DNA of 64,000 nucleotides from Bosea sp. AS-1 (lineage in GTDB: Bacteria > Pseudomonadota > Alphaproteobacteria > Rhizobiales > Beijerinckiaceae): contig NZ_CP022370.1 in assembly GCF_002220095.1 (NCBI RefSeq), forward strand, positions 1-64,000. Direction: 5' to 3'. The notes beneath the pieces were generated by a model, which made no database searches, had not been told where the DNA came from, and was given only the letters and a program-made list of their open reading frames with translations. The position numbers and the translations under genes were made by a program. Of this stretch, positions 18,719 through 27,039 are shown piece after piece (within the stretch, counting starts at the first letter, position 1; each line of letters begins with the position of its first letter).

Positions 18719-19387
18719 TCAGTCGATATGCATGACGAAACCATCGTTCCAGGCCGCCTGTGCCGTGGCCTTCGACGAGGATGTGCGCGCGGCTGTGCGG
18801 CCAGGCGCGGGCAAGGCGTAGAAGTCGTTGATGACCTCGGCGACGTAGCGGATCGTCTCGGGGAAAGCCGGGACGCCGCGGTTCTTCTCGACCGCGTCCT
18901 CGCCGGCGTTGTAGGCGGCGAGGATATAGAAGGGGTTCCGGTATTTCTGGTGGAGCGCCCGTAGGAAGCGCACCCCACCCAGCACATTGCCAGTGGGGTC
19001 GCAGAGATCGACCTTGAAGCGCTTTGCCGTCGCCGGCATCAGCTGCATCAGCCCGAAGGCGCCCTTCTCCGAGACCGCGACCGAGTTGAAACGGCTTTCG
19101 GTCTTGGCGACCGAGAGCACGAAATCGGGATAGAAATCCTCTTCCGTCGCGACGCGGGTGACGAGCGCGCGGGCGTCCTCCGACGATAGCGGCTTATCGG
19201 TTGCGCAGGGCGCTGCGCCCCCTGCCCTGTCGGATCCCGCCGCCTGTGGCGGCACCGGCGAGATCGGCACCACACGGCCCGATGCGTCGACAGCGGCATG
19301 TCTCGCCGGCGAGCGATCCTGCGCGTGAACGCTGCCGAAAGCGCTCGTAAAGATCCCTAATCCGACTACGAAGCTCCGAATCCGCAT
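18719..19387 (-). CDS. virB1: VirB1-type lytic transglycosylase, first gene of the T4SS operon
   Basis: 222 residues with a signal peptide and an SLT domain: catalytic Glu in LSVAKTESRFNSVAVS, then EKGAFGLMQLMPATAKRF and PFYILAAYNAGEDAV. It opens peptidoglycan for channel assembly. Its position at the upstream end of the operon, with divergent genes from 19484, puts the operon promoter in 19388-19483. Confidence 0.92.
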   Translation of the reverse strand: MRIRSFVVGLGIFTSAFGSVHAQDRSPARHAAVDASGRVVPISPVPPQAAGSDRAGGAAPCATDKPLSSEDARALVTRVATEEDFYPDFVLSVAKTESRFNSVAVSEKGAFGLMQLMPATAKRFKVDLCDPTGNVLGGVRFLRALHQKYRNPFYILAAYNAGEDAVEKNRGVPAFPETIRYVAEVINDFYALPAPGRTAARTSSSKATAQAAWNDGFVMHID

Positions 19388-19401
19388 CCGTTCGCTCTTT
19401 C

Positions 19402-19426
19402 CATCTAATATCTATTAGAATAGATG
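19402..19426. promoter_or_regulatory. Dyad in the virB1 / plus-strand divergent promoter region
   Basis: An AT-rich patch between divergent operons contains nested inverted repeats: outer arms CATCTA and TAGATG, inner arms TCTAAT and ATTAGA. The 96-base gap is otherwise GC-rich. The symmetry and place suggest an operator for the two transfer operons. The regulator is unknown. Confidence 0.4.
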
Positions 19427-19483
19427 TTAGACATGTGGTAGCCGCTTCGACACGAGCCGGTCAACCCCGTTTGCGGAGGAACG

Positions 19484-19981
19484 ATGAGACGCCAAGCTGC
19501 CTGCGGGATGGTGATGTTGAGCCTGCTCGGGCCGCTTTCGGCCGGGCCCGCCCGCGCGCAGGACGCATCCTTCGGCTGCAAGGTGCTGCTTTGCTCCGCC
19601 GCGACCTCACCGGGTTGGCCGAGCATCCCCTATTGCGTCCCGGTGATGCAGACCCTGTTTCGGATTCTTGCCAAGGGCGGGAGCTGGCCGGCCTGCCCGG
19701 AGGGTCGCACGAGCGGCCTCGGATATGAGCCGTACCAGGCCTGTCCTGCCGGCGAGACGCCGGTTCAGGCGGGGGACGATTACGTAACCGCCGTCACGCA
19801 ATCCCAGAACGGTAATCTCTGCGCCGATCTGTCGAAGCCGCAGCAGAGCTGCATGTCCGACACCGGCTGCAGGACGACCTATCCGACCACGCCGCGGGCG
19901 ACGCGCAGCGAGCCGCATTTCGTGGATATCACCACGGCGAATGGCGTCCAGCGCTTCTACTTCTCGCTGCAGGGCTATTGA
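19484..19981 (+). CDS. Exported Cys-rich protein, first of the plus-strand transfer-linked cluster
   Basis: 165 residues. Start supported by a GGAGG site at 19475-19479. Signal peptide MRRQAACGMVMLSLLGPLSA ends at ARAQ. The mature protein has ten or so Cys (FGCKVLLCSAAT, IPYCVPVM, WPACPEG, QACPAGE, NLCADLSK, SCMSDTGC), so a disulfide-rich periplasmic or outer-membrane role is likely. No named family is recognised. It is divergent from virB1 and heads seven closely spaced genes; a role in mating-pair formation or DNA transfer is inferred from position only. Confidence 0.7.
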   Translation: MRRQAACGMVMLSLLGPLSAGPARAQDASFGCKVLLCSAATSPGWPSIPYCVPVMQTLFRILAKGGSWPACPEGRTSGLGYEPYQACPAGETPVQAGDDYVTAVTQSQNGNLCADLSKPQQSCMSDTGCRTTYPTTPRATRSEPHFVDITTANGVQRFYFSLQGY

Positions 19982-19982
19982 G

Positions 19983-20570
19983 ATGCGGGTTGCCGGATCC
20001 CTCGCGCTGACGATCGGAGTGGTCATGGCCGCAGGAACCGCGTTCGCGCAAGCCGCCGGCTCGCGCTGGTTTCCGGTCCCGACGAATGCACTCTACCTCA
20101 CCGGCGATAGCTGGTCGGAGGCCGGCACGACCTATCGCCTCTACGGCGTGCAATCCTGCCTGCGCGGCACGGGCTTCACCAATGCGCATGGGGTTCGGCG
20201 CGATTGCGGCGAGGCCTCGCTTGCCATGCTGATCGCCCTGATCCGTGACCTGAAACCGCAATGCTATGACGCGGCCGCCCTGCCGCAGAATCGCACGGTC
20301 TTCGTCTTCTGCGTCGCGTCGCGCAGCGAAGGGTCGGGCGCGGGCTCCCGCATCGATCTCGGCACCGCCCTGATCGCCACGGGCTTCGCCTTCGCGGCGC
20401 TGAACGCCGACGGCAAGCCGGTTCACGAGCCCTACCTGGTTGCCCAGCGCGTCGCGCAGCAGGCGCGCGCTGGACTCTGGGCCTTTGCCGATTTGCCCGA
20501 TCCCAACGCCATCATCCTGCGCGCCTTGCGGGAAGGCAGCACGCCCGCGGCCGGCGCATCGCAGCGCTGA
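19983..20570 (+). CDS. Exported SNase-like (thermonuclease-fold) protein A
   Basis: 195 residues with a signal peptide (LALTIGVVMAAGTAFAQAAG). It carries an SNase-like core: DSWSEAGTTYRLYGVQSCLR, VRRDCGEASLAMLIALI, ALIATGFAFAALN and a C-terminal QQARAGLWAF, which match the thermonuclease order RLxGI...G..A...L......A....GLW. The catalytic Arg/Glu residues of active nuclease are not clearly kept, so it may be a binding protein. Starts one base after the preceding stop. Confidence 0.65.
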   Translation: MRVAGSLALTIGVVMAAGTAFAQAAGSRWFPVPTNALYLTGDSWSEAGTTYRLYGVQSCLRGTGFTNAHGVRRDCGEASLAMLIALIRDLKPQCYDAAALPQNRTVFVFCVASRSEGSGAGSRIDLGTALIATGFAFAALNADGKPVHEPYLVAQRVAQQARAGLWAFADLPDPNAIILRALREGSTPAAGASQR

Positions 20571-20623
20571 GCACGCTTGAGGAGATTCCGATTGCCGTCC
20601 CATGCTCGACCCCGGATTTCGCG

Positions 20624-21208
20624 ATGAATTGGCTTCGTGATGCACGCCTCTTCGGCTGCCTCGGCGTCGTCGCACTCGCCGCGCCATGTCTCGCACAGGC
20701 CTTGAGCACCGGAACCTATCGTCCGAAGCTGCCAGCGCAGTCCCCTCCCTTGCGGGTCGAGGTTATCGACGGCACGCGCTTCCGCGATATCGAGACCAAG
20801 ACGGTATTCCGGCTCTATGGCATCGAGACCTGCGCGCCCGGCCAGATGGCGACGCTCGGCCGCCAGCCCTGGCCCTGCGGCACCATGGCCACCGCCTGGC
20901 TCGTCACCGCGACGCTCAATCGCTGGCTCGCCTGTGCCGTGATCCGCGAAGACGGTGATGAGCGCCTCGCGCGCTGCGCTACGGCCAGTCATCCCGATCT
21001 CGCGGCCTCGATGCTGCGCGAGGGTGTCGCCGTGCTGGCGCCGGCGGCCGCCGAGGATCAGACGAACCCGCCGAGCTACGGGCAGGCCGAGCAGCAGGCG
21101 CGCAAGGCCTATCGCGGCCTTTGGTCCAGCACCTTCGAAATGCCCTGGGACTGGCGCGCACATCGATCGTCCGCCGCACCGGCCGCGCCAGGGGAAGCCG
21201 CCCCATGA
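20624..21208 (+). CDS. Exported SNase-like (thermonuclease-fold) protein B
   Basis: 194 residues with a signal peptide (LFGCLGVVALAAPCLAQALS). SNase-like blocks: LRVEVIDGTRFRDIETKTVF, RLYGIETCAPGQMATLGRQP, CGTMATAWLVTATLN, DLAASMLREGVAVLAP and AEQQARKAYRGLWS. It is a paralogue-like neighbour of the preceding gene (RLYG...C pattern shared), giving two in tandem. As with A, the canonical second catalytic Arg is not obvious. Probable periplasmic protein of the transfer system. Confidence 0.68.
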   Translation: MNWLRDARLFGCLGVVALAAPCLAQALSTGTYRPKLPAQSPPLRVEVIDGTRFRDIETKTVFRLYGIETCAPGQMATLGRQPWPCGTMATAWLVTATLNRWLACAVIREDGDERLARCATASHPDLAASMLREGVAVLAPAAAEDQTNPPSYGQAEQQARKAYRGLWSSTFEMPWDWRAHRSSAAPAAPGEAAP

Positions 21209-21765
21209 CGGGTAACCGGACCCTATTCGGCGTCGTGCTTGCCGCCACGGTTGCGGGGTGCGCGGCAACGACTCCCGAGCCGCCGGAGCCGGTTGCCGTG
21301 ACTTCGATCGCCGGAGCGGAGGCCCTGCACACGCCGGAGCGCGTCGTTCCGGGACGACTGGAATACGCTCCGGACGGATCGACCTTCGCGCCGATCCTGA
21401 CCGAGCGCTTCCCCTACCCGACCCAATCCGACGCCAACGCCGCCCATCGCCGCTTGATCGGCGCCTCGGCTGCCGGTCGGCCCTATCCTCCCGCGGTCCG
21501 CCTGTTCGGTTGCAAACCCGGGGCGCTGGATGCGGAGACGGCCCGTGTGACGCGCTATCGCGGTCCCGTCGTGCATTGCGCCACGGATTTCCTCGACGGC
21601 GACGGGCGCGCCGTCCGGCGGGAGGCCGTCAACTTCTACTATCACCTTTCGCACTGGACGATGCTGCCGGTCGATCCGCCGCGCGCGTCCGTTGCCTGGC
21701 GCGATCGCGAGGGCTCGCCACGCGATCTCTGGTGGTGGGTGCCCGGCCGGTCGCGGTACCGCTAG
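21205..21765 (+). CDS. Lipoprotein of the transfer-linked cluster
   Basis: 186 residues with a lipobox (VVLAATVAGCAATTPEPPEP). It overlaps the preceding gene by 4 bases. The mature part includes PVRLFGCKPG-like (AVRLFGCKPGALDAETARVT) and DFLDGDGRAVRREAVNFYYH. No family recognised. Position suggests an outer-membrane component. Confidence 0.6.
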   Translation: MTGNRTLFGVVLAATVAGCAATTPEPPEPVAVTSIAGAEALHTPERVVPGRLEYAPDGSTFAPILTERFPYPTQSDANAAHRRLIGASAAGRPYPPAVRLFGCKPGALDAETARVTRYRGPVVHCATDFLDGDGRAVRREAVNFYYHLSHWTMLPVDPPRASVAWRDREGSPRDLWWWVPGRSRYR

Positions 21766-21771
21766 GGGCGA

Positions 21772-22410
21772 GTGGCTGTGGTTGGCTCGGCTTCTTCCGG
21801 GAGAGAGAGTGACGAAGCCGCCTGGCAGCGGTGCCGGTGGGCGGCGCCGGTCCTGTTGGGGCTGGTGATCGCGCCGGTGGATGGGGCTCAATCTCAGGCC
21901 TTGACACCCGATCCCGGTGCCTGGCGTCCCCTCGCCTATTCCGATCTGCAGCGGCCGACACCGCGCAGCGCGACCTATACCGATATCTGGAAAGATCAGA
22001 TCGACGCCAACAACGAGGCCTATCGGGTGCGCGGCGATCGGCGCTTCGTCGACGGCAACGCGCCGGCGATCGCTGCACATTTCGTGATCTGGAGCGAGCG
22101 GCGTTCCGTTGTGCTGACGGTGCTGAACACAGCGCTCGGCTGCGCGCCCAAGCTACGCGAAAGCAAGGTGCGCGCGGTCGTGAAGCTCTGTCCGATGCGG
22201 ATCGCGATCTATAACGGCATTCGCGTCGAGACGCTGGACGCCGGCCGCGGCTGCTATCTCGAGCCGGAACCAGGTGCCAACATCGATCCATCCGCCTCGG
22301 CCGCTTACGGTGCCTATGATGTCGGCTCGAAGCGCCTGAAGCTCGGCATGGTCGTCAACCACCAGGTTGTCGACGGCTGCTCTTTCAACATTCCGCTCGC
22401 GCGCCCATGA
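21772..22410 (+). CDS. Exported protein of unknown function
   Basis: 212 residues from the GTG at 21772, with a hydrophobic export segment (WAAPVLLGLVIAPVDGAQSQ). Three or four Cys (LGCAPK, VKLCPM, RGCYLEP, DGCSFN) suggest disulfides. The core (AIAAHFVIWSERRSVVLTVL) is unlike any family I know. It follows the lipoprotein by 6 bases, so one operon. Confidence 0.55.
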   Translation: MAVVGSASSGRESDEAAWQRCRWAAPVLLGLVIAPVDGAQSQALTPDPGAWRPLAYSDLQRPTPRSATYTDIWKDQIDANNEAYRVRGDRRFVDGNAPAIAAHFVIWSERRSVVLTVLNTALGCAPKLRESKVRAVVKLCPMRIAIYNGIRVETLDAGRGCYLEPEPGANIDPSASAAYGAYDVGSKRLKLGMVVNHQVVDGCSFNIPLARP

Positions 22411-22435
22411 GCGCCCATCGCCCAGGGAGGCATCG

Positions 22436-22909
22436 ATGAGATCAGCACTGTTCGGGACCTTCGCCTTGGCTGCCGCCTGCTCGGCGATCGCCAGCCCATC
22501 ACGCGCCGCCGAGGCGAGCTTCAGCTACAAGGCGAGCTATCGGAACGTCGCGACCGATCCTGATGGCATCTGGACGGGCGATGCGCTTTCCGGTGGCCCG
22601 GTGACCATCCACGAGTATCAGCTGCGCACAGCGAGCGGCGAGTTCCTGATTTCGCAGATCTGGAACGACGATTGTGCTGCTGCGACCTGTCCGACCCGGT
22701 TGCTGCGCATCGAGCCAGGCGGCCGCCGCGCCGTGCTCATCGACGACATGATGCGCCAGATCATCCCACCGAACGATCCCCGCTTCGCCGGGCTGCCGGC
22801 GAACGGGCTGCAGGCGGAATTCGCGCGAAATCCGTTCCGACTGAGCGACGATGGCAAGACGCTGCTCAACGGCGATTTCCGCTTCGAGCTCGGCGAGGGC
22901 AAGCCATGA
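22436..22909 (+). CDS. Exported protein of unknown function
   Basis: 157 residues with a signal peptide (GTFALAAACSAIASPSRAAE). Middle: TIHEYQLRTASGEFLISQIW and a Cys pair (DDCAAATCPTRLL). The stop overlaps the ATG of the next gene by 4 bases. No family recognised. Confidence 0.58.
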   Translation: MRSALFGTFALAAACSAIASPSRAAEASFSYKASYRNVATDPDGIWTGDALSGGPVTIHEYQLRTASGEFLISQIWNDDCAAATCPTRLLRIEPGGRRAVLIDDMMRQIIPPNDPRFAGLPANGLQAEFARNPFRLSDDGKTLLNGDFRFELGEGKP

Positions 22910-23586
22910 GGAAGCGCCCTGCCCTCTTCGAGGCCGGCATCGCGCTCTGCCTCTCATCCGCGCTCGCCTTCGCCGGCGAATCCGCCGCGAGCCTGACCTC
23001 AGCGGGCATCCCGGCGAACTGTGCGCCCTTCGCCGCGAAGGTTTCGGCCGCCGAGGGGAATTTCGGCACCACCAACCAATATGGTTGCCTTGGCGCCTTC
23101 CAGTTCTGTCCGGGCACCTTCGAGCGCTATTACAGCGGCAGCGCCCAGAGCTTCCTCAATGATCCGCAGGCCCAGGTCGCTGCCTGGACACGATACCAGC
23201 AGAACTCCTGGTCGCAGGTGCAGAAGAACGGCATGAGCTCGCTGGTCGGCCAGCAGGTCTGTTCCGGCGGACGTTGCGCCACGATCGACCAGTCGGCGAT
23301 CCTGATGGCCTGCCAGTTCGGCTGCGGCAAGGGCGGCAAGCTCGCCAACTATGCCGCGAGCGGCGATTGCAACGCGCGCAACGTCAAGGATGGCAATGGC
23401 GTCAGCGTCTGCACCTATCTCGTCAAGGGAGCTGGCTATGATGCCTCCTGCTTCACCGGCGAAGCGTCGACGACCTGTACGCCGACGCCGTCCGGACCAG
23501 GTGACTATCCAACTTCAATTGGAGTCGCGGCCAATCCGCCGTCATCGTCCGAGGCATCGGTCATCGTGCGGTCGACGGATGTGTAG
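22906..23586 (+). CDS. Exported lysozyme/transglycosylase-like Cys-rich protein
   Basis: 226 residues with a signal peptide (ALFEAGIALCLSSALAFAGE). The segment AAEGNFGTTNQYGCLGAFQF resembles the E-(S/G)-G-x-(Y/F)-x-x-x-N-x-x-G-x-x-G-x-x-Q-F core of plasmid-borne lytic transglycosylase-like proteins, with Glu as candidate catalytic acid. Many Cys follow (QQVCSGGRCATID, ACQFGCGKGG). It would be a second wall-opening enzyme next to virB1. The last 25 residues are Ser/Pro-rich. It ends the plus-strand cluster; a terminator follows about 130 bases later. Confidence 0.6.
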   Translation: MRKRPALFEAGIALCLSSALAFAGESAASLTSAGIPANCAPFAAKVSAAEGNFGTTNQYGCLGAFQFCPGTFERYYSGSAQSFLNDPQAQVAAWTRYQQNSWSQVQKNGMSSLVGQQVCSGGRCATIDQSAILMACQFGCGKGGKLANYAASGDCNARNVKDGNGVSVCTYLVKGAGYDASCFTGEASTTCTPTPSGPGDYPTSIGVAANPPSSSEASVIVRSTDV

Positions 23587-23718
23587 TTGGCTCTTTGATA
23601 CGGAGCTGCAACCATTGGCTGCAATTCTCTTGCAATACCAATCCCCTCGGCTAACCTGACTTTGCGGAAAGCGAGACCCTTTCCACGCCTCCCCGAGCCT
23701 GGTTTCAGGCAACTTTCA

Positions 23719-23736
23719 AAGGGCCTGCGGGCCCTT
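23719..23736 (+). terminator. Rho-independent terminator after the plus-strand cluster
   Basis: Stem AAGGGCC / GGCCCTT around a TGCG loop, followed by CTTCTT. It lies 132 bases after the last gene of the cluster and could end that transcript. The U-tract is weak. Confidence 0.5.
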
Positions 23737-23836
23737 CTTCTTGAGCGGTTGCTATGTCGGGTCGCATGCCATCGCGTGGCGACCGATCCCCTCATCACAT
23801 TGTTCGCGAGGCGTAGGATCGGGGCGCCAAGAAAAG

Positions 23837-23865
23837 AGGCCGACGTCCCTTTCGGGAGCCGGCCT
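23837..23865 (-). terminator. GC-rich hairpin, probable terminator for leftward transcripts
   Basis: AGGCCG and CGGCCT arms enclose a second short stem (TCCC/GGGA). On the minus strand it is followed by CTTTTCTT, so it could end leftward transcription of the 24-26 kb genes before it meets the plus-strand cluster. The rest of 23587-24066 shows no convincing gene on either strand. Confidence 0.4.
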
Positions 23866-24066
23866 TGAAAGTTTGAAACATTCGGCGACACGCCAAATAT
23901 CTCAGAGGGGAACGGCTGAAACGGGGTCGACGCCGGGAGGAGGTGGCGGAGCCCGTTCGGAACAACCGTGCCGCCGATATCGGCCCGCACGGGCCATTTT
24001 GCAACGCAGCATTGCTGAGGTCCGTTATGCGCCCTCTGCATGTCGATGGCATATGACCTTGGCGAC

Positions 24067-24297
24067 TCAGGCGCGTAGGTTCTGCTCGCGGTTGGCTGCC
24101 CGCTCCAGCTCCGATTGGCTGACGAGCACGCCCTTCTGAAAGACGGCGCAAGACGTCACGCCGGGGCCGGCCTGCATCTCGCGAAAGAGGCGGAGCGCTT
24201 CGCTTGCCGTGGGCGCGCGCTTATTCGTCTTGGAGACCCGGGTGAAGGCCTTGACCTGATACACCATATCCTCGCGATTGATTGCGTCCTGCGGCAT
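24067..24297 (-). CDS. Small hypothetical protein
   Basis: 76 residues from the ATG at 24297: MPQDAINREDMVYQVKAFTR, then NKRAPTASEALRLFREMQAG and VFQKGVLVSQSELERAAN. It reads as a small alpha/beta protein with normal codon use for the region. An ATG at 24333 would add 12 residues. No family recognised; it is the last of the leftward genes that follow luxI. Confidence 0.5.
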   Translation of the reverse strand: MPQDAINREDMVYQVKAFTRVSKTNKRAPTASEALRLFREMQAGPGVTSCAVFQKGVLVSQSELERAANREQNLRA

Positions 24298-24402
24298 AGC
24301 GAATGGAGAGCGGCGAGGAAAGTGTGCTCCCATTTCGACAGCGACGGCTTCATTCAGCGCCTATGTCGCTCGATCGGCGGTTTCGATCTCGCGCGGACGC
24401 GG

Positions 24403-24647
24403 TCAGCGTCCGAAGGCCAACGGCAGCAGCACGACACCGAACAGCACGGCGACGATGCCGGTGCGGACCCAGACAGCCGTGAAACGATGGCTAAACAGCA
24501 CTACGCTCTCCACCCAACCCACCGCTCTTTGGCGGCTTTCGACCCGTTTAGTTGACCATAGGAGAGGATGAGCGACAAGCCGATGAAACGCGACGCGTGA
24601 TCGAGGCATCGCGCGGCGTCGGACACTACGCTGGAAAAGCGGGCCAT
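24403..24647 (-). CDS. Small membrane protein, one frameshift
   Basis: Starts MARFSSVVSDAARCLDHASR, with FIGLSLILSYGQLNGSKAAK, and after one added base at the CCC run 24513-24515 continues ERWVGVESVVLFSHRF to a membrane segment (VWVRTGIVAVLFGVVLLPLA). That gives 81 residues. As written, the membrane segment is cut off. No family recognised. Confidence 0.4.
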
Positions 24648-24690
24648 CAGAACACTGCCGCACGGCGCGTAGGCGGGAATTTTCCCCGAT

Positions 24691-24932
24691 TCAGCTGAAT
24701 CCGGACGGATCACGCAGGATGAAAGGCACGGTATCGAGCTGCCCATCGATGGCGGGGATAACTCCCCGCCGCAATAATGGGCGTAGACCAGAGCCCAGAA
24801 GACGACCTCGTCCTGCCGGCCGCCGAACAACGCCTTCTGCATGGTCCGCGCCATGAGTGTGACGGCGCGAGCGTGATCGTATCGCGCGTGCAACTCGCCG
24901 GCCACGACCTTCGCGTCGGTCATTCGGATCAT
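24691..24932 (-). CDS. Small hypothetical protein downstream of luxI, one frameshift
   Basis: MIRMTDAKVVAGELHARYDH begins a helical protein (LMARTMQKALFGGRQDEVVF, WALVYAHYCG). One added base at the CCCC run 24764-24767 gives GGVIPAIDGQLDTVPFILRD and a stop at 24691, an 80-residue product. It lies 30 bases after luxI, so probably the same transcript. Confidence 0.45.
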
Positions 24933-24962
24933 GGTGCTGTTTCCTCGCGTCTCGGCCGGGAC

Positions 24963-25586
24963 TTACGCTGCCGTCGAGAGCGGGAATTCGGAGAGGACCG
25001 AGGTTTCGGAGCCGCGGGCTTGGTGGAGCATGTCGAGAGTTTCGCGACTGAACGACATCCGTAGCGCGACAACCTCATCTCGCCCGATCTTCTTCGGGAA
25101 GCCGAGCGGACGGACGAAGAAGCGCAGCTGCATGGCGATCACCATCAGGCGCCAGTCGATTACGACCGTGACCGTGTCGATTCGACGAGCCAACCCCCAT
25201 TCGACGACGCCCTGCGCGAGCTCGAGGAAGGGGCCGTCCGGCCGGGGGCGCAGGTCCCGCCAGCCCTGCGCGACGCAGAAGCGTGTCCATTCGAAGATGC
25301 GAGGACCAGTCGGCGGTCGTTCTCGGCAAAGATCTCCCAGCACTTCGGTCAGGAGATGCGGTCGCGTTGTCGGCAGCAGGCGTTGATAGCCAACAATCTC
25401 ATCGCCGCGCAGGCAGACATGGTGGATGGCGTTCTCGTCGTCGAACTGGTCGCGCTCGCGGCCGTCGGGCTGGCGCAGATCAGTCCAGGCCTTCTCGTCG
25501 ACGAAGATGGAATGGCGGAAGCGGAAGACCCGATCCATCAGCGCGGCGTGACGGCTGATGTCCGAGCCCGGAATGACCATAAGCAT
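24963..25586 (-). CDS. LuxI-family acyl-homoserine-lactone synthase
   Basis: 207 residues from the ATG at 25586 (MLMVIPGSDISRHAALMDRV). Family residues: Arg, Phe and Trp in FRFRHSIFVDEKAW, an acidic patch in RDQFDDENAIHHVCLRGDEI, the Arg/Leu block YQRLLPTTRPHLLTE and the Glu-x-x-Arg in GPRIFEWTRFCVA. It makes acyl-homoserine lactones from SAM and acyl-ACP. No luxR/traR gene is seen in the window, so the receptor is elsewhere. Its place between transfer genes and repABC recalls TraI of Ti plasmids, where quorum sensing controls conjugation and copy number; that link is inference here. Confidence 0.85.
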   Translation of the reverse strand: MLMVIPGSDISRHAALMDRVFRFRHSIFVDEKAWTDLRQPDGRERDQFDDENAIHHVCLRGDEIVGYQRLLPTTRPHLLTEVLGDLCRERPPTGPRIFEWTRFCVAQGWRDLRPRPDGPFLELAQGVVEWGLARRIDTVTVVIDWRLMVIAMQLRFFVRPLGFPKKIGRDEVVALRMSFSRETLDMLHQARGSETSVLSEFPLSTAA

Positions 25587-25709
25587 CGCGGAGCTCCTCG
25601 GCTGGAAAAACGGGCGCCGAGTGCGCCACACCGAGTCCTGGACCGCTATGGTGATAAATACCCATTGCAAGTAGAAAAGTCGGCCACGACGCAGCCGCAG
25701 GTTGGGCAT

Positions 25710-25949
25710 TTATTGTCGCTGCTGATACCCACGCTGGCGTTTGCGCTTCAACCAGGTGTCGAGTGCGAGATGGGCGTCGTTCGGTTGCTGGAAGAGTTCG
25801 CTGCGGCGCTGGCCGGACGAGCCGATTCGTCCCCATTCGCGGACCAGGGCACTATCGCCGAAGAGCGTCGGCTCGATCGACAGCACATAGTAGCGCGCCA
25901 TGTTCTGCGCGGGGTCGATCCGCTCGAGGAGGATGTGAAGGAGAGGCAT
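25710..25949 (-). CDS. WGR-domain protein
   Basis: 79 residues. The motif VREWGRIGSSGQRRSELF in a short beta-rich protein (ARYYVLSIEPTLFGDSAL) defines a stand-alone WGR domain, a nucleic-acid-binding module also found in PARPs. Stand-alone versions are common on rhizobial plasmids, with unknown role. It lies upstream of luxI on the same strand, 123 bases apart. Confidence 0.82.
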   Translation of the reverse strand: MPLLHILLERIDPAQNMARYYVLSIEPTLFGDSALVREWGRIGSSGQRRSELFQQPNDAHLALDTWLKRKRQRGYQQRQ

Positions 25950-26039
25950 GGCGGACCCGGCATGTTGCGTCAGCCGAATCGTCCCATTCGCCCACCGTTG
26001 GGTCCAATTGATTGGTTGAATCGATCAGAGGCGGTCGAT

Positions 26040-26420
26040 TCACGCCCGTGATGAAAGAGCGGCCGCCGTGGCAGGATCTGGACATTCGCATCCTTGTTCC
26101 TGATCCGGAAGCGCGATCCCCTCCCCTCTCGGGATGTATCCGAGCTCTGCGGCCAGATCTCGAAACGCTGCGCGCCAGCGCTCCTTCTCAGCTTCGGCTT
26201 GCTCAGCGAGTTCGACCAGCTCTTTCTGCGACGCATCGCGCGGTCGGCAGAGGTCACATTCTATCGCGTGAAGAGCGCGCTCCCACGCGACGAGAGCGTC
26301 GAGGTAAGAGCGATGCGCCGCGATGGCGCGGTCTGCGCGATTGTCGTCGGACTGTGGTCGGCCTGGCGCCACGTCTTCATTCCCCAAAGAGCAATGCCTG
26401 CGGTACGCCCCCGCAAACAA
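26040..26420 (-). CDS. Hypothetical helical protein
   Basis: The reliable part is ADRAIAAHRSYLDALVAWER, ALHAIECDLCRPRDASQKEL and VELAEQAEAEKERWRAAFRD, an amphipathic coiled-coil-like protein with a Cys pair. The start is uncertain (TTG at 26420, or an inner GTG), and the last 30 residues look unlike coding sequence. No family recognised. Confidence 0.4.
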   Translation of the reverse strand: MFAGAYRRHCSLGNEDVAPGRPQSDDNRADRAIAAHRSYLDALVAWERALHAIECDLCRPRDASQKELVELAEQAEAEKERWRAAFRDLAAELGYIPRGEGIALPDQEQGCECPDPATAAALSSRA

Positions 26421-26975
26421 TCCCTCGCTGACTCTTGGTGATCGGGGAGTTCGAAACCGTGGTTAGACGGCCCCATGGCCTTTAGTTCGGGTGAACCTGT
26501 TGCATGCGCCACAGGATCCCCGACCATAGGGTCAAGGAGTGCGGTGCCGTCACGGCCGGCACCAACCGCTAACCAGGGGTTTCGACGCCCCAAGGCAGCG
26601 CGTACTGCCTCAAGAGCGACGTTACCGCGTCTGAGTGGGATGCACCAGTTGTCGTCGGACTTCGTCTCGACGGTGATCTGCGACGAGGTGCTTGTGTTCG
26701 CGATGTTCGGAGGCCAAATGGTACATCGCCTTGGCTACCCCGTAGGACGCAATTGTTCGCGCGATTCTCCGTCTGGCGAATGAGTCGGGGGGAATTCACT
26801 GCCCTGTGGTCGGGAAGTGCGGAGGTTACCCGAGTGAATTTGTGGCCCGCTGGCCTTCCTGCGCGGTGGGTCCGGTTCGGCTACCGCGTTGAAATCCTTC
26901 ATTGAAGCAGCCGAGCGTAGATGGGTAGAAGCGGAAGCCGGCGCTGCCGTTAAGTACTAGTTAACCATTAAACTC
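26421..26975. other. Intergenic region upstream of repABC without a convincing gene
   Basis: Short readings exist on both strands, but none has a ribosome site, a recognisable domain or steady codon use. It contains GGACGCAATTGT at 26745-26756, which slightly resembles Q-type oriT cores (see findings). Otherwise I see nothing. Confidence 0.4.
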
Positions 26976-27003
26976 TTGCAGCAGAATGGCTAATTGCTAT
27001 CGT
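26976..27003 (+). promoter_or_regulatory. Candidate repABC promoter
   Basis: TTGCAG and TATCGT separated by 16 bases, just upstream of repA and running into the dyad at 27003. The surrounding sequence is AT-rich compared with the window. Confidence 0.4.
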
Positions 27004-27039
27004 CACGGTAAATATGGGTGTTTGCCCGTTTTTCCGTGA
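27003..27039. promoter_or_regulatory. Dyad at the start of repA, probable RepA operator
   Basis: Outer arms TCACGGTAAA and TTTTCCGTGA (9 of 10 paired) enclose inner arms GGG and CCC. RepA proteins of repABC plasmids repress their own operon by binding such dyads near the promoter. The dyad ends at the first in-frame ATG of repA. Confidence 0.5.

Noticed and set aside
26261..26783. Short readings on both strands before repABC as candidate regulators
   Set aside because: Low-complexity composition, no helix-turn-helix pattern and no ribosome sites.
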